This document shows, piece by piece, positions 56,118 to 63,057 of a DNA stretch of 64,000 nt. Location of the stretch: contig CP159990.1 of NCBI GenBank assembly GCA_040702975.1, forward strand, positions 1,550,001 to 1,614,000. The letters run 5' to 3'. Each line of letters starts with the position of its first letter. Positions within the stretch are counted from its first letter, which is position 1. The notes beneath the pieces were generated by a model. That model saw nothing but the letters and a program-made list of their open reading frames with translations. It was not told the origin of the DNA and did no database searches. The DNA comes from Roseburia hominis (lineage in GTDB: Bacteria; Bacillota; Clostridia; Lachnospirales; Lachnospiraceae). The position numbers were made by a program, and so were the translations under genes.

Positions 56118-56675
56118 ATGGTAGATCATGGGAAAGTGGAGCAGGCGATACGTCTGTTATTGGAAGGAATCGGAGAAGATGTAGAAAGAGAGGGACTTCG
56201 GGAAACTCCGTCCCGGATTGCCAGAATGTATGAGGAAATCTGCGGGGGAATGGACGAGTCTGCGGGGGAGCATTTAAGAAAGACGTTTACGGCTGAGAAT
56301 AATGAAATGGTCGTGGAAAAGGATATCACATTCTACTCGATGTGCGAGCATCACATGCTGCCGTTCTTTGGGAAGGTTCATATTGCGTATATTCCCGATG
56401 GAAAAGTGGTGGGCCTTAGTAAGCTGGCGAGGACGGTGGAGGTCTATGCCAGAAGACTGCAGCTCCAGGAGCAGATGACTGCCCAGATTGCGGACGCCCT
56501 GATGGAGCATTTGTGCCCGAAAGGGGTCATGGTCATGGTGGAGGCAGAGCACACTTGTATGACGATGCGCGGCGTGAAGAAGCCGGGGAGCAAGACGGTA
56601 AGTTTTGTGACCAGAGGTGTATTTGCAGAAGAAGAGAAATTGCAGGATCTGTTTTTTCATATGATCCGGGAATAG
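56118..56675 (+). CDS. folE: GTP cyclohydrolase I
   Basis: First step of folate synthesis: GTP to dihydroneopterin triphosphate. 185 aa. Zinc and active-site block [19 protein letters not shown], then [20 protein letters not shown] and [14 protein letters not shown]. Full length for the type IA enzyme. GGAAAGGAAG precedes the start. Confidence 0.97.
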   Translation: MVDHGKVEQAIRLLLEGIGEDVEREGLRETPSRIARMYEEICGGMDESAGEHLRKTFTAENNEMVVEKDITFYSMCEHHMLPFFGKVHIAYIPDGKVVGLSKLARTVEVYARRLQLQEQMTAQIADALMEHLCPKGVMVMVEAEHTCMTMRGVKKPGSKTVSFVTRGVFAEEEKLQDLFFHMIRE

Positions 56676-56709
56676 AGAAGATTTGCGGAAAGGACGGACT
56701 GAAAATAGC

Positions 56710-57243
56710 ATGACAAATGAAGAAAAAAAGGAACAAACAGAGAACATGAGCCGGGTAAATCACATTCTCTTTCATCCTTATTACCAGGAATGTCTGGCGA
56801 AGAACCAAAAGGCGGAGGAGGGCAGGATTTTCTGCGGACATGATATGGTCCATTTCCTTAATGTGGCGCGGATTGCGTATATCTTTTCTATGGAACGGCA
56901 ATCTGGGATTCCCAAAGAGTCTGTTTATGCTGCGGCCCTGCTTCATGATATTGGGAAGTGGCAGCAGTACGAATTTGGGATTCCACACGATAAAGCCAGT
57001 GCCCAGATTGCAGAACCAATTTTGAGCGAGGCTGGATTTGAGAGAAAGGAACGGGAAATGATTTGCGCGGTGATTCTCGGGCATCGCAGCGAAGGGGCAT
57101 GTGAGCAGGTCCCGGGGGAGGCGAAAATGCTGGCGCAGATTCTGTACGATGCGGACAAGGCATCGCGGAGCTGCTTTTCCTGTGAGGCTAAGGCGGAATG
57201 CGACTGGGGACAGGAGAAGAAGAATTTGCAGCTTATGGTATGA
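56710..57243 (+). CDS. HD-domain hydrolase in the folate cluster
   Basis: 177 aa from ATG 56710; a TTG at 56683 is the other option. Metal-binding residues of the HD fold: HDMVHFLNVARIAY (His), LLHDIGKW (HD) and a distal YDADKA (Asp). Position between folE and folP is common in clostridia. A role as the missing dihydroneopterin-triphosphate phosphatase is conceivable but unproven. Confidence 0.75.
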   Translation: MTNEEKKEQTENMSRVNHILFHPYYQECLAKNQKAEEGRIFCGHDMVHFLNVARIAYIFSMERQSGIPKESVYAAALLHDIGKWQQYEFGIPHDKASAQIAEPILSEAGFERKEREMICAVILGHRSEGACEQVPGEAKMLAQILYDADKASRSCFSCEAKAECDWGQEKKNLQLMV

Positions 57244-57353
57244 GGTTGGCGGTCAGGCATACTTTGGGAAGGTGCAGGCTTTTACCGATGTGGTGGTGTG
57301 TCTGAGTGTGAAATATGTTGCAGCAATGAGGAGACAGAACAGGAGAGAGTTGT

Positions 57354-58163
57354 ATGTTAAGAGTAGGAAACAGAGAATTTGATACGGACCACCATACCTA
57401 TATTATGGGAATCTTGAATGTGACCCCGGATTCCTTTTCGGATGGTGGAAAATTTAATCATTATGATGCGGCCATGCGTCATGCAGGGGAACTGATCGAT
57501 GGCGGGACGGACATTCTGGATATCGGCGGCGAATCTACCCGGCCCGGACACCAGCAGATCTCCGTGCAGGAAGAAATCGAACGGGTGGTGCCGGTCATCG
57601 AGGCAGTGAAGAAGAACTTTGACGTGCCGGTATCCATTGATACGTATAAAAGTGCGGTGGCCCGGGAGGCGCTGCGCGCAGGTGCGGATCTGGTAAATGA
57701 TATCTGGGGATTTTTGTATGATGAGAACATGGCGGCACTGGTCAGGGAGTACGATGTGGCGTGTTGCCTGATGCATAACCGGAAGGAAGCGGTGTACGAG
57801 AATTTTCTGGAGGATATGTACCAGGATTTGGAGAAATGTATTCGGGCAGCGAAGAAGGCGGGGATCGAGGACAACAAGATCATGCTTGATCCGGGAGTGG
57901 GCTTTGGAAAGACTTATGAGATGAACCTTGATGTGATGAAGCATCTGGATTATTTTAACGGCTTAGGATATCCGATGCTACTTGGAACTTCAAGAAAATC
58001 GATGATCGGCCTGACACTGGGTCTTCCAGCAGATGAGCGGGAGGAAGGCACACTTGTGACAACGGTGATGGCAGTGCAGAGTGGCTATGGATTCGTTCGG
58101 GTGCATGACGCTGAAAAAAACCGGCGTGCCATTCAGATGACAGAAGCGATTTTGAAACGTTAA
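57354..58163 (+). CDS. folP: Dihydropteroate synthase
   Basis: Condenses pterin pyrophosphate with p-aminobenzoate; the sulfonamide target. 269 aa. GILNVTPDSFSDGG, DIGGESTRPG, VNDIWG and the C-terminal RVHDAEKNRRA are all present. The 110 bp between the HD gene and folP contain no gene. Confidence 0.96.
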   Translation: MLRVGNREFDTDHHTYIMGILNVTPDSFSDGGKFNHYDAAMRHAGELIDGGTDILDIGGESTRPGHQQISVQEEIERVVPVIEAVKKNFDVPVSIDTYKSAVAREALRAGADLVNDIWGFLYDENMAALVREYDVACCLMHNRKEAVYENFLEDMYQDLEKCIRAAKKAGIEDNKIMLDPGVGFGKTYEMNLDVMKHLDYFNGLGYPMLLGTSRKSMIGLTLGLPADEREEGTLVTTVMAVQSGYGFVRVHDAEKNRRAIQMTEAILKR

Positions 58164-58244
58164 GATAGAATAGTAAAAGTGATTTGGCATAGCGTGTGAA
58201 TAGAAAAACATAGAATTTGCCGGAATATGGGGGAGAAAAAGAGC

Positions 58245-59066
58245 ATGAGTTTGGATAAGATAAAAGTCAAGAATCTGGAAGTATTTGCAAACCACGGAGT
58301 GTATCCGGAAGAAACAAAATTAGGACAAAAGTTTCTGATATCTTGCGTTTTGCATGTGGACACCAGAACGGCCGGGAAGACGGACAGTCTGGAAGAGTCT
58401 GTAAATTACGGGACCATTTCCCATCTGATCAAGGAGAAAATGGAGAAGGATACCTATCAGCTCATCGAAGCGGTGGCGGAGCATTTGGCGGAGGAAATCC
58501 TGCTTTTTGATGAGAAGATCAGGAAGGTCGACCTGGAAGTGAAAAAACCCTGGGCGCCGGTGGGACTGCCTCTTGAGACGGTGGCAGTGGAAGTGAGCCG
58601 GAGCTGGCATGTGGCGTATGTCGCGTTCGGGTCCAATATGGGAGAGAAAAGAGAGTATATTGAAAAAGCAATCGAGGGGATAAGGCATACCGAAAAATGC
58701 CGGGTGGAAAAGGTGTCATCGATTCTGGAAACGGAGCCCTATGGCGTGACGGAGCAGGACGTATTTTTAAATGGCGTGTTAAAACTGCAAACGCTTCTGA
58801 CTCCGCAGGAATTGCTTGACAGGCTTCACGAACTGGAACAGGAGGCGGGCCGGAAAAGAGTGATACGCTGGGGACCGAGGACGCTGGATCTGGATATCGT
58901 GTTGTATGATGATCTCATTTTGGAAGAGGACGATCTTTGTATTCCGCATGTAGATATGCAGAACCGGGATTTCGTGCTGAGACCGATGGCGGAGATCGCG
59001 CCGTATAAGCGCCACCCGGTATATGGAAAGACGATGACGGAGATGCTGACAGAGCTTTTGAAATAA
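58245..59066 (+). CDS. folBK: Fused dihydroneopterin aldolase and HPPK
   Basis: A 273-aa bifunctional enzyme. Residues 1-~120 are FolB (KVKNLEVFANHGVYPEE, and ESVNYGTISHLI). Residues ~125-270 are FolK (VAYVAFGSNMGEKREYIE, RWGPRTLDLDIVLYDD). Together they do two consecutive steps from dihydroneopterin to the substrate of FolP. The ATG at 58245 is 8 bases after GGGGGAG; an ATG at 58227 overlaps that site and is unlikely. Confidence 0.94.
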   Translation: MSLDKIKVKNLEVFANHGVYPEETKLGQKFLISCVLHVDTRTAGKTDSLEESVNYGTISHLIKEKMEKDTYQLIEAVAEHLAEEILLFDEKIRKVDLEVKKPWAPVGLPLETVAVEVSRSWHVAYVAFGSNMGEKREYIEKAIEGIRHTEKCRVEKVSSILETEPYGVTEQDVFLNGVLKLQTLLTPQELLDRLHELEQEAGRKRVIRWGPRTLDLDIVLYDDLILEEDDLCIPHVDMQNRDFVLRPMAEIAPYKRHPVYGKTMTEMLTELLK

Positions 59067-59158
59067 TTGAGGGCAGGAGAGGAGTTATGGGGTAACAGAT
59101 TAAGAATTTATTATGCATCTGTTAAAAACATTTTATGAAAAGTTTATGCCGGGAAGAA

Positions 59159-59187
59159 TTGATTTACAAGGGGAAATTGAGTATACT
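59159..59187 (+). promoter_or_regulatory. Promoter of the M18 aminopeptidase gene
   Basis: TTGATT (59159-59164), a 17-bp spacer and TATACT (59182-59187). The early transcript carries AGTGCGGTGT, a 10-mer also found at the same position after the ppdK promoter. Confidence 0.6.
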
Positions 59188-59239
59188 AAAAACAGTGCGG
59201 TGTAGTACACCAAAAACTGGTAAAGGAGAGGAGACAGAG

Positions 59240-60637
59240 ATGTCAGTAAAAAATGTATGGAACACCTATAGCGAGGCTGAACTCGCGGAACTTCATGAGA
59301 TTAATGAAAAGTATAAAAAATGCCTGGATCTGGGGAAGACAGAGCGTGAGTGCGTGAAGGTTGCAGTGGAGATGGCAAAAGAGGCCGGATACCGCGATGT
59401 AAAAGAAGTGATCGCAGAGGGCAAGCCGCTGGAGAAAGGCGCAAAAGTATATGCGGTATGCATGGAGAAGATGATTGTTATGTTCCGCATGGGAGAAGAG
59501 CCGCTGTCCAGTGGTATGAATATTCTGGGCGCGCATATTGACTCCCCGCGTATCGATATTAAGCAGAACCCGCTTTATGAGAATGAAGGCTTCGCTTATC
59601 TGGATACCCATTACTATGGCGGAATCAAGAAATATCAGTGGGTAACGGGACCGCTTGCAATTCACGGCGTCGTTGCGAAACCGGACGGAACCATCGTGAA
59701 TATCAGCATTGGTGAGAAAGAAGAGGATCCGGTTTTCGTTATCACCGACCTGTTAGTACATCTGGCAGCGGATCAGCTTAAGAAAGAGGCAAGCGTAGTG
59801 ATCGAAGGCGAGAAACTGGACCTTCTGATCGGAAACTGCCCGCTGGAAGAAAGTGAAGAACTGAACAAAGATCAGAAAGAGGTACTGAAGGCCAATGTGC
59901 TGAAGATCCTGAAAGAATCTTACGGAATCGAGGAGGCTGATTTCACTTCTGCTGAGCTTGAGATCGTTCCGGCAGGAAAGGCAAGAGACCTTGGATTTGA
60001 CCGCAGCATGATCCTTGCATATGGACAGGATGACAGAATCTGTGCATTTACCTCTCTGTTCGCTATGCTTGACGTAGAGGAGTCCAGACGGACAAGCTGC
60101 TGTATCCTGGTAGATAAAGAAGAGATCGGAAGCGTGGGAGCGACCGGTATGCATTCCCGTTTCTTTGAAAATATTGTAGCTGAGCTGGTAGCACTTAACG
60201 AGGGTGAGTCTGATCTGAAGGTTCGCCGTGCAATGGCAAATTCCTGCATGCTTTCTTCTGACGTTAGCGCAGGTTATGATCCGATGTTTGCTGAAGCATT
60301 TGAAAAACGCAGTGCTGCATTCCTGACCAAAGGTCTTTCCTTCAACAAATTCACGGGAAGCAGAGGAAAGAACGGCTCTAATGATGCCAATGCAGAATAT
60401 CTCGGACGTCTGCGCAAGGTAATGGACGACGCAGGAGTTGCTTATCAGTTCGCTGAGCTTGGTAAGGTAGACGTCGGCGGCGGCGGAACAATCGCGTACA
60501 TCATGGCGAACTACGGCATGGAAGTAATCGACAGCGGCGTGGCAGTTCTGAATATGCACGCTCCGTATGAAGTCAGCAGTAAGGCAGACGTATATGAGGC
60601 AGTAAAAGGATATCGCGCATTCCTGAAGAATATGTAA
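59240..60637 (+). CDS. M18-family aminopeptidase
   Basis: 465 aa from ATG 59240, placed behind AAAGGAGAGG; upstream in-frame codons to 59135 lie in the promoter region. A zinc exopeptidase of the aspartyl aminopeptidase type: ILGAHIDSPRIDIK, LVDKEEIGSVGATGMHS and the C-terminal GVAVLNMHAPYEVSSKAD contain the expected His, Asp and Glu ligands. Codon use is biased toward high expression. Its own promoter and terminator make it a single-gene unit. Confidence 0.93.
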   Translation: MSVKNVWNTYSEAELAELHEINEKYKKCLDLGKTERECVKVAVEMAKEAGYRDVKEVIAEGKPLEKGAKVYAVCMEKMIVMFRMGEEPLSSGMNILGAHIDSPRIDIKQNPLYENEGFAYLDTHYYGGIKKYQWVTGPLAIHGVVAKPDGTIVNISIGEKEEDPVFVITDLLVHLAADQLKKEASVVIEGEKLDLLIGNCPLEESEELNKDQKEVLKANVLKILKESYGIEEADFTSAELEIVPAGKARDLGFDRSMILAYGQDDRICAFTSLFAMLDVEESRRTSCCILVDKEEIGSVGATGMHSRFFENIVAELVALNEGESDLKVRRAMANSCMLSSDVSAGYDPMFAEAFEKRSAAFLTKGLSFNKFTGSRGKNGSNDANAEYLGRLRKVMDDAGVAYQFAELGKVDVGGGGTIAYIMANYGMEVIDSGVAVLNMHAPYEVSSKADVYEAVKGYRAFLKNM

Positions 60638-60657
60638 GATTGAAAGTAAATAATCTG

Positions 60658-60693
60658 GAAGAGGACAGGCTGAAAAATAGCCTGTTCTCTTCT
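60658..60693 (+). terminator. Terminator after the aminopeptidase
   Basis: AAGAGGACAGGCT pairs with AGCCTGTTCTCTT around a short A-rich loop (60659-60692). The T-rich end overlaps the -35 of the next promoter. Confidence 0.85.
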
Positions 60694-60721
60694 TTACATA
60701 TGTGGAGAGTTTTGGTATAGT
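60693..60721 (+). promoter_or_regulatory. Promoter of the ABC-F leader transcript
   Basis: TTTACA (60693-60698), a 17-bp spacer and TATAGT (60716-60721). The predicted start is near 60728, about 477 bases before the ABC-F coding region. Confidence 0.7.
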
Positions 60722-60769
60722 AAAGGTGTTGTAAGATTTATAGAATCATATTGGAAATGAGGTGAAAGG

Positions 60770-60790
60770 ATGTATACAGTTTCTTGTTAA
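60770..60790 (+). CDS. Candidate leader peptide MYTVSC
   Basis: A six-codon ORF at the start of the ABC-F leader transcript, with GGTGAAAGG just upstream. Short translated ORFs in this position let stalled ribosomes control downstream hairpins in other ABC-F leaders. Too short for any sequence-based proof. Confidence 0.4.
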   Translation: MYTVSC

Positions 60791-60963
60791 TGACAGGGGC
60801 AGCAAAATAAAGTTGTTTGAATTGGAGTAATCTATAGATGACGAACTCCTTTATTTTACTATGCCCGGGCAGGAAAGTGATACATTCTTTGGAAGATCCA
60901 TATATCGTATCCGGTTTAAGATATCCCGAAGGGACCTGTGCATAGGTTTCTGCGTTTACCGCA

Positions 60964-61017
60964 GAAATGTGAGCGCTATAATCCCCCGGAGGGGCCACGA
61001 TTCGAAGAATCATGGTA
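60964..61017 (+). repeat. 54-bp repeat flanking the ABC-F gene (left copy)
   Basis: Starts GAAATG, includes CGCTA, CGGAGGG and GATTC, and ends ATGGTA. It matches 62789-62842 at 43 of 54 positions with no gaps and in the same orientation. It lies within the structured leader. Confidence 0.7.
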
Positions 61018-61090
61018 TACTGCGCGAAAGGCGCAGCCGGTGTCGAGGTTGTGTGCTGCAGGAAGGTATTTCTTTTCTGCGGCATTTTTT

Positions 61091-61189
61091 TGCCAAGCAT
61101 GCCTAAGTGAACGTTCATCGCGGTTGCCAAGCACGCCTAAGTGAACGTCCAGTGGACGTTCATCTCGGTTGTTAAGTACGTTTAAGTAA
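61091..61189 (+). repeat. 45-bp palindromic repeat array before the ABC-F gene (site 6)
   Basis: Unit a (61091-61124) has lost 11 bp of the hairpin tip, between two ACGT copies. Unit b (61125-61169) is a full consensus unit. Unit c is a decayed 5' part (TGTTAAGTACGTTTAAG) running into the AAAGGAGG ribosome binding site of the ABC-F gene. The array starts on the T-run of the leader terminator. Confidence 0.88.
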
Positions 61190-61204
61190 AGGAGGATATG
61201 AGAT

Positions 61205-62767
61205 ATGGCGCTGATTCATGTGATGGATTTAACATTTCGATATGATGGAAGCTATGAAAATATTTTTGAGCACACCAGTTTTCAGATAGACAGTGACTGG
61301 AGGCTGGGATTTATTGGGAGGAACGGTAAAGGGAAGACGACATTTTTGAAACTTTTGATGGGAGAATATGAGTGCAGCGGTACGATTTCCACGAATCTGG
61401 AATTTGAATATTTTCCCTATCCTGTGAAGAGGCAGGACGCGTTGACGCTGGAGGTGCTAAGTGAGATCTGTCCGTCGGCGGAGGATTGGGAGCTGATCAG
61501 GGAGTTGTCCCTCTTGAATGTGGATGCCGAAATCCTGTACCGGCCATATGAGACCTTGTCCAGCGGGGAGAAGACGAAGGCTATGATCACGGCAATGTTC
61601 CTGAAGGAAAATGCATTTCTTTTGATCGATGAGCCGACGAATCATCTGGATATGGAAGGAAGGGAACTGCTGGGTAGTTATTTGAAAAAGAAGAAAGGGT
61701 TCATCCTGGTTTCTCATGACAGGGCGTTCCTGGATTCCTGCATCGACCACGTGCTGTCGGTGAACAGGGCGGATATTGAGATTCAGAAAGGCAATTTCTC
61801 TACGTGGTGGGAGAACAGGCAGAGGAAGGATCAGTTTGAACTTGCCGAGCATACAAAGCTGAAAAAGGATATCGGCCGCCTGCAGGACGCTGCAAGGCGT
61901 GCCGGAGGCTGGGCAGCGAAGGTGGAAAAAACGAAGAAGGGGACGAGGATCGCCGGACTGAGACCCGACAGGGGTGCCATCGGGCATAAGTCGGCCAAGA
62001 TGATGAAGCGGGCAAAGTCTCTTGAAAAACGCAGACAGGGAGAAATCGAGGAAAAATCAAAACTGCTTAAGAATCTGGAGGAGAGTGAAGAAATCCGGCT
62101 TGACGGGCTTACGTTTCATACGGACAAACTGGTGGATCTGAAGGACGTGACGGTCCGTTACGGGAGTCATAGTGTCTGTGAAAATGTCACTTTTACGATT
62201 TGCAGAGGCGAGCATGTGGTGCTGCACGGAAAGAACGGGAGCGGCAAATCCAGTATTTTAAAATTGATCTGCGGCGGGGGAGGAAGCCTGGGACTGCCGG
62301 AAGAAAAGGAGCCGGAAGCTGAGATGGCAAAGGCCCCGGCAAGCGAAGGCAGACGGTGTGATGTTCTTTCTTACCTGGGGAGTATCGAGCGCCATGACAA
62401 GCTGAAAATCTCCTATGTATGTCAGGATATCGCGGGGCTTGCAGGAAATTTATCAGATTACGCTGAAACGTATGCTATAGAGGAGAGCCTGTTCAAAGCA
62501 TTTCTTCGCAAGCTGGGATTTTCGCGGGAGCAGTTTGACAAAAGGATAGAAGATTACAGTGACGGGCAGAAAAAGAAGGTGATGCTGGCGAGAAGCCTGT
62601 GTGAGAGGGCGCATCTTTATGTCTGGGACGAGCCGCTCAATTATGTGGACGTGATCTCCCGCATTCAGATTGAGGAAATGCTGTCAGGCAGTGATGCCGC
62701 TATGGTATTTGTGGAGCATGACAGGCGTTTTTGCGAGAGAGTGGCTACGAAGAGCGTATTTCTTTAG
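61205..62767 (+). CDS. ABC-F family ATPase, probable ribosome-protection (antibiotic resistance) protein
   Basis: 520 aa with two ABC domains and no membrane helices. First domain: GRNGKGKTT, LSSGEKTKA, LLIDEPTNHLDM. Second: GKNGSGKSS, YSDGQKKKV, YVWDEPLNYVD. An inter-domain helical linker (about residues 195-290) is rich in Lys/Arg. Size and layout resemble Lsa/VmlR-type proteins that dislodge lincosamides, streptogramins A and pleuromutilins. The long attenuator-like leader supports drug-inducible control. A housekeeping translation-factor role is the alternative. Confidence 0.85.
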   Translation: MALIHVMDLTFRYDGSYENIFEHTSFQIDSDWRLGFIGRNGKGKTTFLKLLMGEYECSGTISTNLEFEYFPYPVKRQDALTLEVLSEICPSAEDWELIRELSLLNVDAEILYRPYETLSSGEKTKAMITAMFLKENAFLLIDEPTNHLDMEGRELLGSYLKKKKGFILVSHDRAFLDSCIDHVLSVNRADIEIQKGNFSTWWENRQRKDQFELAEHTKLKKDIGRLQDAARRAGGWAAKVEKTKKGTRIAGLRPDRGAIGHKSAKMMKRAKSLEKRRQGEIEEKSKLLKNLEESEEIRLDGLTFHTDKLVDLKDVTVRYGSHSVCENVTFTICRGEHVVLHGKNGSGKSSILKLICGGGGSLGLPEEKEPEAEMAKAPASEGRRCDVLSYLGSIERHDKLKISYVCQDIAGLAGNLSDYAETYAIEESLFKAFLRKLGFSREQFDKRIEDYSDGQKKKVMLARSLCERAHLYVWDEPLNYVDVISRIQIEEMLSGSDAAMVFVEHDRRFCERVATKSVFL

Positions 62768-62788
62768 AGGGCGTGCCCGGCTGCTGAA

Positions 62789-62842
62789 GAAATGCAATCG
62801 CTAAAATCCCACGGAGGGCTCATGATTCAAAGCATTATGGTA
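62789..62842 (+). repeat. 54-bp repeat flanking the ABC-F gene (right copy)
   Basis: 80% identical to 60964-61017. It starts 22 bp after the ABC-F stop. The CCC-CGGAGGG hairpin core is kept. Its function is unknown. Confidence 0.7.
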
Positions 62843-62888
62843 AAAAAGTGCAGAAATATACGAAAATGGAAGGTTTGTCCAAAACCCC

Positions 62889-62917
62889 TTGACGAACTTT
62901 GATAAAACATTTACAAT
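62889..62917 (+). promoter_or_regulatory. Promoter of ppdK
   Basis: TTGACG (62889-62894), a 17-bp spacer and TACAAT (62912-62917). The early transcript has AGTGCGGTGT, as at the M18 promoter. Confidence 0.65.
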
Positions 62918-62968
62918 GAAAGTGCGGTGTTGACCGTGTGATAAGAGGGTTATAAGATGCGGGGAGTG

Positions 62969-63001
62969 ACGACTTTATTCAGAAAATATTCATAAAGTCG
63001 T
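62969..63001 (+). promoter_or_regulatory. 10-bp hairpin in the ppdK leader
   Basis: ACGACTTTAT (62969-62978) pairs perfectly with ATAAAGTCGT (62992-63001), followed by ACTTTTC. It could be a weak terminator, an attenuator or an mRNA-stabilising hairpin; the short T-run makes efficient termination doubtful. Confidence 0.45.
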
Positions 63002-63057
63002 ACTTTTCATGTTTTATATACATCTATCTCAAACAAATACGAGGAGGAAAAGTAGAA

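Larger units (their letters stand above)
60728..61091 (+). ncRNA. Structured leader with attenuator architecture upstream of the ABC-F gene
   Basis: The leader can form nested stems (GGGCA 60797 / TGCCC 60862; AAAATAAAG 60804 / CTTTATTTT 60849; GGAGT / ACTCC). It has a hairpin TTTCTGCG (60947) / CGCAGAAA (60960) and a hairpin CTGCGC / GCGCAG (61020-61036). A terminator follows: TGCTGCAG (61054) / CTGCGGCA (61077-61084) plus seven T. CCGCAGAAA (60959-60967) can instead pair with TTTCTGCGG (61074-61082), breaking the terminator. These three states are the layout of an antibiotic-induced attenuator. Confidence 0.65.

Noticed and set aside
60861..61144. Two ORFs of 68 and 81 codons ahead of the ABC-F gene
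   Set aside because: They read through the hairpins of the leader and end in the repeat array; a structured RNA explains the region better.
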